A stretch of DNA of 64,000 nucleotides from Maribacter cobaltidurans (GTDB lineage: Bacteria > Bacteroidota > Bacteroidia > Flavobacteriales > Flavobacteriaceae): assembly GCF_002269385.1 (NCBI RefSeq), contig NZ_CP022957.1:3401001-3465000 (forward strand). The letters run 5' to 3'. Positions 44,051 to 52,255 of this stretch are shown one piece after another (the stretch's first letter is position 1; the number at the start of each line of letters is the position of its first letter). A model generated the notes under the pieces. It worked only from the letters and a program-made list of their open reading frames with translations, was not told the origin of the DNA and did not search any database. The translations under genes and the position numbers were made by a program.

Positions 44051-44851
44051 TTATTTTTGATATTCTTTACTTTCTAATAAAAAATCAACTAGAGTCATTG
44101 TTGAGTTAACTGCTAATCTAGCGTGATGTTTTTTAGTGTTAAATTTATTCGCGTGTCTATCTCCAGAGTTATTACTTAAACCAGCAAGTCCTCCTACAAT
44201 TGAATCTAATCCAGAAAGAATTTGCAAAACTGTTTGTGGCATTGTTTTCGGGTCAATGGTCAGGTTTAGAATTTTCTTTACTTGTTTATAAAGGTTTTCT
44301 ATTTTTCCGTCATTCTTAATTTCTTTTCCTTCGTGTTCTTCGATAATTTCAATCATAACTGCTTCGGCAAGACTTCTCGCATTCGTAATCGCTCCATTGA
44401 AATCTCCTTGTTCAATTTTTTCGTTACATTTTTTAATTTGTTCTTGAATAAAATCGTGATTAATTCCAGTCACGGTCTCTGGTTCTACTAATATTCCTTT
44501 TGAGTCGGCTATTTTGTAAAAAGCTCCAACTTTTTTCAATTCATAACCATCAAAATTTAAAAGTTCATTGAATGTTTTTATGGTTTCACATATGTTAATA
44601 TCTGACTCCATAAAATCTCTTGGGTCAACAGAATCTTCTAATATCGATTTCAAAAATTTTGTTCCATTATATTCTCGAATTTTTTCTTCTGTATATCGCC
44701 ATCTTGATGGAAAGCCTTCTCCATATTGGTCGTCCGCTCCATAATTAACAAAAAAATCAACTAATTGAGGTCCACTTTTATAAGGCACTAATCCTGTGTC
44801 TCCACATAATGCTCTACCTAAAAATCTAATTGTTTTTTCTGTTATTTTCAT
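44051..44851 (-). CDS. Abortive infection family protein (Abi-C-like C-terminus)
   Basis: 266 residues. The C-terminal about 100 residues carry the pattern of abortive-infection C-terminal domains: NGAITNARSLAEAVMIEIIE, LSGLDSIVGGLAGLSNNSGD, RHANKFNTKKHHARLAVNS and TMTLVDFLLES. The RN-rich turn before RHA is conserved in that family, which is linked to phage exclusion. The N-terminal 120 residues are not recognised. It is the only gene of its cassette; the stop lies 4 bases after the cassette start. Confidence 0.75.
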   Translation of the reverse strand: MKITEKTIRFLGRALCGDTGLVPYKSGPQLVDFFVNYGADDQYGEGFPSRWRYTEEKIREYNGTKFLKSILEDSVDPRDFMESDINICETIKTFNELLNFDGYELKKVGAFYKIADSKGILVEPETVTGINHDFIQEQIKKCNEKIEQGDFNGAITNARSLAEAVMIEIIEEHEGKEIKNDGKIENLYKQVKKILNLTIDPKTMPQTVLQILSGLDSIVGGLAGLSNNSGDRHANKFNTKKHHARLAVNSTMTLVDFLLESKEYQK

Positions 44852-44864
44852 AGTTTGCTCAAAT

Positions 44865-45059
44865 GCAGTACAACGTTTTAGCTAAGCGTAGTGCGGAGAT
44901 AAGGAAACATTTTCGTTTCCGTCTGCGCACGAAGCTAAAGCTTATTGTTTAGTTTTATTTTTTCTTTTCCAAAGCTAAATCCATAAGATTTAGCGACATT
45001 ATAAATATACATAGACCTTTCGTTTTAGCCCTAAAGTCCGCATTACGTTTAGGTTGTGT
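44865..45059. other. attC-like site 4 (long class)
   Basis: It opens GCAGTACAACG (mirrors GTTGTACTGC at 44037). GCTAAGCGTAGTGCGGA pairs with TCCGCATTACGTTTAGG near the far end; inner stems are formed around CCAAAGCTAAATCC and GATTTAGC. It ends at the IS1182-type copy B, next to GGTTGTGT. Confidence 0.65.
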
Positions 45060-46795
45060 GCCTGTTGCACAAGTTAAGAAAAAAACGGTCTTGATCATTG
45101 CCGTTCGGTAGATCGATCGTAACTTTAGGTATGCAGGGAAAAAAGGATTACCAGGAAAAACTGTTCGCACATTTCCAGTTGAGCGAGCGTATACCCGAGA
45201 ACAATTTCTACAGGCGTTTGAAAGGGGCTTTGGACCTTGACTTTCTCTACCCTTTGACCAAGGGGTATTATGGCGAAAGCGGCCAGAAGAGCATCGACCC
45301 GGTGGTCTTCTTCAAACTGTGCCTTGTGGGCTATCTGGAGAACATTATCAGCGACCGCAAGCTGATCGACCATTGTTCGATGCGCTTGGACATCCTTTAC
45401 TTCATCGGCTACGATATCGACGAGGAGCTGCCATGGCATTCTACGATAAGCCGTACGCGCCAACTGTTCCCGGAAAGTGTGTTCGAGGAAGTCTTCACCA
45501 AGGTTTTGGGTATGTGCGCGGACAAGGGTATGGTCAGCGGGCATACCCAGGCGATCGACAGTGCGCCGGTAAAGGCGAACGCTTCTATGGATACCTTGGA
45601 ACTGAAGGTACCGGAGGAAGAACTGCAAGAACACCTGCGGAAGGTGCGGGTCCTTAGTTCGATGGATAAAGAAGTGCCCCATCGCAAGAGCAAGGGCGAC
45701 AGGTCGGATAATGGGCAGCGCAGTATAAGTGCAAGTGAAAAGGAGCTAAATGCAATTAAGGGCCGCAACAAGAAGTGGGCGAAGGACCAGGACCAACGGC
45801 CGGGGGCCGGTAACAAGGGGGCCAAGTATACCAGTAACAAAACACATTACAGCCCCACGGACCCCGATGCGCGTATAAGCGTAAAGCCGGGCAAGGCGAG
45901 AAAGCTGAACTACCTGGGCCAGTTGAGCGTTGATACGGCCCACCACGTCATTACGGACATCAGGGCCTACCATGCGGACGGGAAGGACAATCAACACCTC
46001 CCGGACATCGTAAAGCGCGTAAAACGCAGGCTCTGGAAAGAAGGCCTGGTATGGGAGAACTGCGTGGCCGACACGGGGTACAGCAGTGGGGAGAACTACG
46101 CCTTTCTGGAAGCCCGGGGACTGAAGAGCTTCATCCCGCCCCATGGCACGTACAAGGGTGGTCCGGACGGGTTCACCTATAACAATACGGAAGATCATTA
46201 TATCTGTCCACAGGGCAAGGTGATACCATTTACCAAAGTGTTTTTGGATTACCGCACCAAGACAAAGAAGAAGGAGTACCGCGCAAGAAAGCATGTCTGC
46301 CTTGGCTGTCCCTTACGGGCACGGTGCCTGGGCAAAAGCGCACAGGAAAAGAAGTTCACCGTTACCTATTACCGGGCCGAGTACGAAAGGAACATTGCCC
46401 GGGTCGAGGGCCCACAGGGCAGGTATATGAAGGGCAAACGGCAGAGCACGGTCGAGCCCGTTTTCGGCACCCTGATAGAGTTTATGGGGCTCAGGAAGAT
46501 AAATACCATAGGATTGAAACAGGCCAACAAGGCGATGCACCTCTCGGCAATCGCGTACAACCTGAAAAAATACCTGAAATTCGACCAAAAACGTTCCATC
46601 CCGATAGCTATCGGGAGCGGGGCGGGGAAACTTGCTTTGTTATTTTTTATAAAAAACAGGTGCCAAGAACTTGAAAGAAAACTTGTAGGGTTGCCCAAAA
46701 ATCTAGATTGCCCATCGTCCTAAAAATAAAAAGCCCCTAAAAAGGGCTTAAAAGAGGTCTCTTTTTTGCTGTTCAAGGGCTTGCGCAACGGTTAC
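45060..46795 (+). mobile_element. IS1182-type element, copy B (1736 bp)
   Basis: Same ends as copy A (GCCTGTTGCAC and GCGCAACGGTTAC), but the flanks differ: TTGTGT at the left and CATTGT at the right, so no target duplication. One base fewer than A and C because of a deletion near the transposase stop. Confidence 0.88.
45131..46723 (+). CDS. IS1182-type transposase, copy B (diverged, altered C-terminus)
   Basis: 530 residues from the ATG at 45131. All DDE motifs of copy A are retained. Differences cluster: the segment SDNGQRSISASEKELNAIKG replaces SDKGQRSVTANANELSAIKG with many silent base changes, and TLIEFMG replaces TLTQFMG. A one-base deletion at the end changes the last residues to CPSS. 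Probably still functional. Confidence 0.88.
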   Translation: MQGKKDYQEKLFAHFQLSERIPENNFYRRLKGALDLDFLYPLTKGYYGESGQKSIDPVVFFKLCLVGYLENIISDRKLIDHCSMRLDILYFIGYDIDEELPWHSTISRTRQLFPESVFEEVFTKVLGMCADKGMVSGHTQAIDSAPVKANASMDTLELKVPEEELQEHLRKVRVLSSMDKEVPHRKSKGDRSDNGQRSISASEKELNAIKGRNKKWAKDQDQRPGAGNKGAKYTSNKTHYSPTDPDARISVKPGKARKLNYLGQLSVDTAHHVITDIRAYHADGKDNQHLPDIVKRVKRRLWKEGLVWENCVADTGYSSGENYAFLEARGLKSFIPPHGTYKGGPDGFTYNNTEDHYICPQGKVIPFTKVFLDYRTKTKKKEYRARKHVCLGCPLRARCLGKSAQEKKFTVTYYRAEYERNIARVEGPQGRYMKGKRQSTVEPVFGTLIEFMGLRKINTIGLKQANKAMHLSAIAYNLKKYLKFDQKRSIPIAIGSGAGKLALLFFIKNRCQELERKLVGLPKNLDCPSS

Positions 46796-46948
46796 CATTG
46801 TTGAACTAAACCTAAAGGTAGCTTCAGGAGTTATCTAAATCTCCATTCACTACCTTTAAGATGTATAAAACTAATATTTAGCAAATTATGAAAAAAAAGT
46901 AGTACCCTGATCGAACGAGCCTGTGAACGTGTTCCAGAATTCCAGGAA

Positions 46949-47788
46949 TTGTATCTCAAACTAAAACGTTCTGTTGAACTATCGGGCAAAAGCCAAAGCA
47001 CCCTGACCAACTATGCCCGCTGTCTTTCACACATAGCCCTGCATTTTAAGTGCAGTCCACTCGATCTGGATGAAGAACAGGTGCTGGATTATCTACATGT
47101 TTTAAAGTCCCGGCACAAGACCCCGTCGAGCAGCTTCTTCAAGCATACCGTTTATGGTCTGAGGTATGCCTACCGGATATCAAATCGTAAAGAGATGCAG
47201 GTAATGCTCCCCGCTATTGAGCGTCCCAAAAAACTCCCTGTAGTTTTAAGTTGTAGGGAAGTAAAGCAACTCTTAAAAGCCCCAAAACTACTGAAGCACC
47301 GTCTGGTATTGGCGCTGCTTTATGGCTGCGGACTGCGCTGTTTTGAACTGTGCAACCTACAGTTAAAAGATCTGGATTTTGATCGTATGATGCTTCACGT
47401 CCGCCAAGGCAAAGGCAGGAAAGATCGGTATGTACCCTTGTCGAGGATGCAGATCCGCGGACTTAAAACATATCTTGCGGCAGAAAATCCTTGCACCTGG
47501 TGCTTCACTGGGAACAATACCGAAGGGCGTCCAGTCCCGCTTTCTACCCAAGGGGTTCGCTGGATTGTACGGGAAGCCCGTAAACATAGTGGTATTCAAA
47601 AGGAAGTGACCACCCACAGCCTGCGCCACAGTTATGCTACCCACCTTCTGGAAATGGGCTTGGATATTATGAGTGTAAAGGACCTTTTGGGGCACGCAGA
47701 TATACAGACCACACTGACCTACCTTCACGTGGCACAACTGGGCAGGCAAAAGCCTTTCAGTCCACTGGATCGGCTCTACAAAGAGTAA
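46949..47788 (+). CDS. Tyrosine recombinase of the IS91-type element, copy 1
   Basis: 279 residues from a TTG at 46949. Core-binding domain SQSTLTNYARCLSHIALHFK; catalytic residues Arg in LLYGCGLRCFELCNLQLKDL (reads G-C-G-L-R), Lys in GKGRKDRYVPL, H-x-x-R as THSLRHSYATHLLEMG, His/Trp position as LLGHADIQTT and Tyr in LTYLHV. The open frame continues upstream past the TTG. A sensible N-terminus (SSTLIERACERVPEFQEL) would start at the ATG at 46888 but is out of frame by one base in a run of eight A. Phage_int family; not an integron integrase. Confidence 0.85.
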   Translation: MYLKLKRSVELSGKSQSTLTNYARCLSHIALHFKCSPLDLDEEQVLDYLHVLKSRHKTPSSSFFKHTVYGLRYAYRISNRKEMQVMLPAIERPKKLPVVLSCREVKQLLKAPKLLKHRLVLALLYGCGLRCFELCNLQLKDLDFDRMMLHVRQGKGRKDRYVPLSRMQIRGLKTYLAAENPCTWCFTGNNTEGRPVPLSTQGVRWIVREARKHSGIQKEVTTHSLRHSYATHLLEMGLDIMSVKDLLGHADIQTTLTYLHVAQLGRQKPFSPLDRLYKE

Positions 47789-48918
47789 TGGCATCCGCTG
47801 CTCACGAAGTGGCCCAGGTATTAAATCGCAACAGGGAGTCTTTAGCAGACTGTTGTGCCACCAGCTGGCAACTAAGGACCCTGCACGCCCTGCGCAAATG
47901 TCGTACGGCTGCCCTGGGCGGTCACATTGACCACTGCACGAATCCATCCTGTAATACCTTGCACCTGAGCTACAACAGTTGCCGCAACCGGCATTGCCCA
48001 AAGTGTCAGGGGCACAAAAGGGAACAATGGATCAGGGCACGGGAAGAAGAGCTCTTGAACGTTCCTTACTTCCACGTGGTATTTACCCTGCCTTCAGAAC
48101 TCAACCGCCTGTGCCTGTACGAACCCAAACTGCTGTATGGCCTGCTGTTCAAAACTTCATGGGAAGTCATAGCGGGGTTTGCTTCCAATCCTAAGTTTTT
48201 AGGTGCCGGTCCCGGGATGATCGCCATCCTGCATACCTGGGGACAGAACCTGTCCCTGCATCCGCACTTGCATTGTATCGTGCCCGGTGGTGGGGCAACC
48301 AAAAGTGGTAAGTGGAAACCTGCCCGGAACAAGGGGAAATACCTGTTCCCGGTCAAGGCCATGAGCAAGGTATTCCGTGCCCGCTTTGTTGCAGGGTTAC
48401 GTAAAAAAATTAAAACAGAACAACCAGAGGCCCTTTACCAAAGCCTGTTCAAAAAAGAGTGGGTCGTCTATTGCAAGCGTCCGTTTTTAGGGCCACCTCA
48501 GGTAGTGGAATACCTTGGTCGCTATACCCATAAAATTGCGATCAGCAACCACCGAATCAAAAACCTGGATGACAGCGGCGTGGTGTTTTCGGTAAAAGAT
48601 TACCGCCACGGGGGAAACAAATCCCTGATGTACCTGAGCGATACTGAATTCATCAGGCGCTTTGCCCTGCACATACTCCCTAAGGGGTTTGTGCGCATCC
48701 GCCATTATGGGATATTAAGTGCTTACCATAAACGCAAAAGTCTTGACCACTTGGGTAAAACCCTGGGGAAGGTACAGCTCCAAGAAAAACCGCCCCTGCA
48801 ACACCGAATCTGCCCATCTTGTAAAAAGGGAGAACTGGTGACCCTGCATACGTTTACCGCACGGGGACCACCGGCACACTGGATCACAAAACTTAAAAAA
48901 TACACTAAAGCACAGTAA
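47788..48918 (+). CDS. IS91-family transposase, copy 1
   Basis: 376 residues. An N-terminal zinc-binding domain (CTNPSCNTLHLSYNSCRNRH, CPKC) is followed by the HUH motif in LHPHLHCIVPGGG (about residues 154-166) and the tyrosine region YLGRYTHKIAISNHRI of the Y2_Tnp family, which cleaves single-stranded DNA and drives rolling-circle transposition. It overlaps the recombinase gene by one base (TAATG), so the two are coupled. C-terminal zinc cluster CPSCKKGEL. Confidence 0.92.
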   Translation: MASAAHEVAQVLNRNRESLADCCATSWQLRTLHALRKCRTAALGGHIDHCTNPSCNTLHLSYNSCRNRHCPKCQGHKREQWIRAREEELLNVPYFHVVFTLPSELNRLCLYEPKLLYGLLFKTSWEVIAGFASNPKFLGAGPGMIAILHTWGQNLSLHPHLHCIVPGGGATKSGKWKPARNKGKYLFPVKAMSKVFRARFVAGLRKKIKTEQPEALYQSLFKKEWVVYCKRPFLGPPQVVEYLGRYTHKIAISNHRIKNLDDSGVVFSVKDYRHGGNKSLMYLSDTEFIRRFALHILPKGFVRIRHYGILSAYHKRKSLDHLGKTLGKVQLQEKPPLQHRICPSCKKGELVTLHTFTARGPPAHWITKLKKYTKAQ

Positions 48919-49210
48919 GAAAATAAACGCCCTTTGAACGGGATAGGGAAGCCTATGTCCGAAACCAAGCAAAAGCGGCCAAAATACCCCAAAAACAGGA
49001 GGTTCAATAGAATTTAAGAAGTGATGGACATACTCGGGAGAAAAACAAGACCTCCAAATCACTATACGGTTCAAGTGCAGACCTTAAATAACCCATCCTA
49101 AAACAGACCAATACCCATAGAAGGCTGACCGACAGAGAACCGGTTCAGTCAACACGACGTTCATGCTGGGTCGTACCGACCACACGAACGCTAGTTATTG
49201 TGCAACGTTT

Positions 49211-49606
49211 TTATTTATATTCGTCTATATTCTGTTCAACTATTATTTTAAGAGCAGAACTCGAAATATTCGCATAGTTTGATTCAATATCCTTTTTTAC
49301 TCTTTTATACAATAAATCATCCTTTTGCATTTTCTTTAGTATTGGATATATGCCATTTTTTTTTCGAATAACAACACTCAATAGAATTCTGATTGCTAAA
49401 CCCAATTTGATTTTTTTATAAGAGATGTCATCAGCATTCCAACGACTATTTCTCATTTTGCTACTTTTTTTGATGTCCTTTAATAGCAATTCGGTTTTAG
49501 TCGGTGTCTTTTCCTTTTTTTCGGTTTTTTTCTGTTCCAGATTTGCGAATGGATGGAAAGTCCTAAAACCTCTTCCTCCTTCATTTTCGTATTTTAGTTT
49601 AGTCAT
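49211..49606 (-). CDS. Hypothetical cassette protein
   Basis: 131 residues, basic and helical, with a long Lys/Glu/Thr linker (LEQKKTEKKEKTPTKTELLL) and a C-terminal part with KIKLGLAIRILLSVVIRKKN. No recognised domain and no signal peptide. It lies 14 bases after the stop of the preceding gene and both belong to one cassette (49198-49919). The stop is 13 bases from the cassette start. Confidence 0.55.
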   Translation of the reverse strand: MTKLKYENEGGRGFRTFHPFANLEQKKTEKKEKTPTKTELLLKDIKKSSKMRNSRWNADDISYKKIKLGLAIRILLSVVIRKKNGIYPILKKMQKDDLLYKRVKKDIESNYANISSSALKIIVEQNIDEYK

Positions 49607-49620
49607 AATTCTTTAGTGAC

Positions 49621-49878
49621 TTAACCAATTTTTTTAATGAATTGGTCTTTAGCTCGCAAGTAAATTCGTCCATCTGGTTTTTGGCAAACTTTTACATTTT
49701 CCGTTATGAATTTAGTTCCGATTGGATGTGATTCTCTTTCGCTTTTACTACATTCAATTACCAAGTTTGTTGGTAAGTTTTGTCCACTTAAAGGTCTTAC
49801 TCTAATTCTACCTGTTTCCTTGTCCTTAAAGTTTTCACATTTTATGTTTTCATAATAGTTACCTACAATTAATTTCAT
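49621..49878 (-). CDS. Hypothetical cassette protein (small, beta-rich)
   Basis: 85 residues from the ATG at 49878 (MKLIVGNYYENIKCENFKDK). The longer open frame upstream runs through the attC palindrome and is rejected as coding. The sequence is rich in short strands (GRIYLRAKDQFIKKIG, VIECSKSERESHPIGTKFIT). No family recognised. First gene of its two-gene cassette. Confidence 0.55.
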   Translation of the reverse strand: MKLIVGNYYENIKCENFKDKETGRIRVRPLSGQNLPTNLVIECSKSERESHPIGTKFITENVKVCQKPDGRIYLRAKDQFIKKIG

Positions 49879-49909
49879 TTTGTTCAGGTTTTTGTTGATT
49901 TGGTCAAAT

Positions 49910-50046
49910 GTTGCACAACGGTCTCGGGTATGAAACGTAGGGTATTTCGGAGCTCTTGACTGTCCGCCCGAAACGAACTTAACAAACTGCCGAAAACTTA
50001 CGGAAAGCACTGTCCGCCCTATGTTTTATACCTAATGTTAGCCACA
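49910..50046. other. attC-like site 6 (short class)
   Basis: It opens GTTGCACAACGG (mirrors TTGTGCAAC at 49198) and ends AATGTTAGCCACA. GGGTATGAAACGTAGGGT pairs with CCCTATGTTTTATACC, and TCCGCCCGAAAC has partners in the inner arm. Confidence 0.7.
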
Positions 50047-50066
50047 GTTTTATTTTATTTCTAATC

Positions 50067-50591
50067 TCACTTATGTAACAATGGGTTTGGTCCAAGTTCG
50101 TGATAACTCGTGTTGTTTTCTGGTAATATACCCACAACATTTACTGGGATTTCTCCTCGATTCATAAATGCATGCGGGACTCCTGCTGGAATTTTCACAA
50201 TGTATGGTCCATTTGCTATAAATCGTTTTCCATTTATAATATATTCCACCTTACCATCATAAACTACATGCAATTCTTCAATGTCGTGAGTGTGCAATGG
50301 TGGCCCGCCATTTGGCAATGCCTTCGCCATTATTACTGAAAGTGATTTAAAATCATAATCTTCACCCTGAGCTATGTAACCAAGTTCGCCAGGATGGTCA
50401 TAATATTTCTTTAAATTCTTAGGCTGAATAATATAATCAGACATGTCAAATTCTACCTTTGGATTAATCACAAAACTTGAATCAGGAATTTCATTGAATC
50501 CAAAAGATTTAATAGTTGTGTTCAATGATTCGTGCTTTTCAGCACATCCGAGCACGCACATAAAAGTCAGAAAGATTATAATTTTGGACAT
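50067..50591 (-). CDS. Cupin domain lipoprotein
   Basis: 174 residues from the ATG at 50591 (MSKIIIFLTFMCVLGCAEKH). The lipobox VLGC predicts lipid attachment at Cys16. A single conserved-barrel cupin follows: PPLHTHDIEELHVVYDGKVE (metal His/His/Glu) and KIPAGVPHAFMNRGEIPVNV (second motif with His). It is probably a periplasmic or outer-membrane metal-binding cupin of unknown substrate. Single-gene cassette (50037-50628). Confidence 0.85.
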   Translation of the reverse strand: MSKIIIFLTFMCVLGCAEKHESLNTTIKSFGFNEIPDSSFVINPKVEFDMSDYIIQPKNLKKYYDHPGELGYIAQGEDYDFKSLSVIMAKALPNGGPPLHTHDIEELHVVYDGKVEYIINGKRFIANGPYIVKIPAGVPHAFMNRGEIPVNVVGILPENNTSYHELGPNPLLHK

Positions 50592-50618
50592 ATTGTAATG
50601 TTTGATGGGTGTCATAAT

Positions 50619-50811
50619 TGTGGCTAACGGTTGTGTATATGGCTCGTAGCGTGCAAATTAGAAAATTATTTTCGGATTAAGCACAAGCCAGATTTTTAAA
50701 TTTTACTATTTATCTTTTTTTATTGGAAATCGTCAAATTTAAAAATCTGGCGACTTACCAAATACGCCTTAAATTCGATTTAGCAACTTACTAGCTATGA
50801 GCTATATACGT
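50619..50811. other. attC-like site 7 (long class)
   Basis: It opens TGTGGCTAACGG (mirrors GTTAGCCACA at 50037). Outer arms TATATGGCTCGTAGCGTGC and GCTATGAGCTATATACG; inner stem GCCAGATTTTTAAATTT with AAATTTAAAAATCTGGC. It ends directly at IS110 copy 1. Confidence 0.7.
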
Positions 50812-50860
50812 CTTAAGTTTGATTCTCTATAAATTGATTGTATAAATCAGAAAGAACAAA

Positions 50861-50988
50861 AGAGAGAATTAAGGTTACTATACACGGTGAAGCTTTAGAC
50901 TTCGACAACATTGATAATCCTCTCTCTTTTACTACTTAAATCACGTTCAGTTCTGTGAGACCTAGATCTCGTTTTCAAGTTGTTGTGA
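50861..50988 (+). ncRNA. Candidate bridge RNA of IS110 copy 1
   Basis: Two stem-internal-loop-hairpin modules. Module 1 (50861-50927): an outer stem with AGAGAG/CTCTCT and ATTA/TAAT, left loop strand GGTTACTATACACGGT, apical hairpin GAAG/CTTC (50889-50903), right loop strand GACAACA. The left strand copies the attC sequence CTATACACGG beside the insertion point and the right strand contains the complement of TGTT. Module 2 (50941-50988): outer TCAC/GTGA, left strand TTCAGTTCT, apical GAGA/TCTC. CAGTTCT equals the element's right end. This is the layout of target- and donor-binding loops known for IS621-type bridge RNAs. Folded by eye only. Confidence 0.6.
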
Positions 50989-51023
50989 GCAGAAGTAGCC
51001 AGTTCTTTCATAAAACATTCGTT

Positions 51024-51995
51024 ATGAATAAATATAAAGAAACTTTTGGAGTCGACATCAGTAAGGATGTCTTTGATGTACATGGTAGTAACATTGGTCA
51101 CAGCCAGTATAAGAACGATGAAACGGGATTCAGGAAATACCTTAAGGAATTGCCCCAAGGTTCATTGGTGGTTATGGAAGCTACCGGTTATTATCATTAT
51201 AGACTTGCACAGTTTCTTTACAAAAACGGAGTAATCGTTTCTGTTGTAAATCCATTGTCCATAAAGCGTTTCATACAAATGAAACTGGCCAAGGTAAAGA
51301 CGGACAAAAGTGATGCAAAGGCTATTTGTGAATACGCTTTGTCCAATGATGTTCCACTCTACAATTCCTTGACGGATACCCAGAGTGAATGTTTACAGTT
51401 GTTCCGGTTATTGGACACCTATTTAAAACAACGTACCGCAACTAAGAACAAGATACATGGAGAAGCTGTTCTGGGTATTCCCTCAAAGTTTGTCCATCGT
51501 TCCTTGGTGCGTAACAAGAAGCAGCTTGATAAGGAGGTGATAGCCATCGAATCAAAAATCCTTTCCTTGGTAAAAGAAGACCAACAAGAGCAATTGACCT
51601 TAATCACCAGTATACCGGGAATAGGTCAAAAGACCGCATTGTTCTTGATAGTTGTGACGGATGGTTTTTCCAAGTTCGAGAATGCATCACAGCTCTGTAG
51701 TTATGTCGGAATTACCCCAACGATCAGAGAATCGGGGAGCAGCGTTAGAGGTCGTGCACGGATAAGCAAAGTGGGCAATAGAAAGCTACGTAATCTTTTG
51801 TTCCTATGTTCCTTTACCGCCTGCAAGCACAACAAGGCATGTAAGGAGGTATATGAGCGAATCGTGAACAAGGGGAAGAGCAAGAAACTGGCATTGATAG
51901 CTGTAGCCAACAAGCTTCTTAAACAGAGTTTTGCAATCGCCAGATCCGGATTGCCCTATGATGAGGGTTTTGTCTCTGTTCTGACTAGAAGGTAG
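51024..51995 (+). CDS. IS110-family transposase, copy 1
   Basis: 323 residues from the ATG at 51024 (MNKYKETFGVDISKDVFDVH); an upstream in-frame start would overlap the guide-RNA region and is rejected. The RuvC-like DEDD domain shows Asp in FGVDISKDVFD, Glu in LVVMEATGYYHY, and Asp residues in KTDKSDAKAICEYA; the C-terminal Transposase_20 domain has ITSIPGIGQKTALFLIVVTD with the catalytic Ser in GSSVRGRARISKVGN. The enzyme recombines DNA guided by a bridge RNA in characterised members. Identical to copy 2. Confidence 0.93.
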   Translation: MNKYKETFGVDISKDVFDVHGSNIGHSQYKNDETGFRKYLKELPQGSLVVMEATGYYHYRLAQFLYKNGVIVSVVNPLSIKRFIQMKLAKVKTDKSDAKAICEYALSNDVPLYNSLTDTQSECLQLFRLLDTYLKQRTATKNKIHGEAVLGIPSKFVHRSLVRNKKQLDKEVIAIESKILSLVKEDQQEQLTLITSIPGIGQKTALFLIVVTDGFSKFENASQLCSYVGITPTIRESGSSVRGRARISKVGNRKLRNLLFLCSFTACKHNKACKEVYERIVNKGKSKKLALIAVANKLLKQSFAIARSGLPYDEGFVSVLTRR

Positions 51996-52255
51996 AATGA
52001 AAGTAAATGATTTTTTTGACCATAATCCTTACCTATGGGTTGTGGTAGAGGATAACTATGTTTCAAATTTAATGCGGAAAAGAGTTGTTTTTTAGCTCAG
52101 TTCTTTGTTGAACTAAACCTAAAGGTAGCTTCAGGAGTTATCTAAATCTCCATTCACTACCTTTAAGATGTATAAAACTAATATTTAGCAAATTATGAAA
52201 AAAAAGTAGTACCCTGATCGAACGAGCCTGTGAACGTGTTCCAGAATTCCAGGAA

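Larger units (their letters stand above)
46803..49197 (+). mobile_element. IS91-type element with tyrosine recombinase, copy 1
   Basis: Starts GAACTAAACCTAAAGG and ends GAACGCTAGTTA; identical to copy 2 at 52110-54504 as far as read. No target duplication, as expected for rolling-circle IS91 elements. It is inserted after CATTGTT, at an attC core, and followed by the cassette start TTGTGCAACG. The last about 280 bases (48919-49197) are non-coding and presumably hold a replication end. Confidence 0.85.
50812..52105 (+). mobile_element. IS110-family element, copy 1 (1294 bp)
   Basis: Left end CTTAAGTTTGATTCTC, right end TAGCTCAGTTCTT. No inverted repeats and no target duplication, as usual for IS110. 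Inserted between ATATACGT and TGTT of an attC core; IS91-type copy 2 follows after TGTT. The long 5' non-coding part (about 212 bases) and short 3' part (about 110) place it in the IS110 proper group, with the guide RNA upstream of the gene. Confidence 0.9.

Noticed and set aside
46949..47788. Tyrosine recombinase as the integron integrase
   Set aside because: It is part of a repeated IS91-type element, coupled to the HUH transposase, and present identically in both copies on the plus strand; no attI-like region is next to it.
47363..48001. 212-codon frame opposite the recombinase/IS91 transposase junction
   Set aside because: Cys/Gly-rich antisense shadow with no sensible domain; it spans two coupled genes.
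49879..50010. N-terminal extension of the small gene at 49621
   Set aside because: It would translate the attC palindrome; the ATG at 49878 fits better.
50895..51158. 87-codon minus-strand frame across the IS110 5' region
   Set aside because: It overlaps both the transposase start and the guide-RNA region and has no recognisable protein features.
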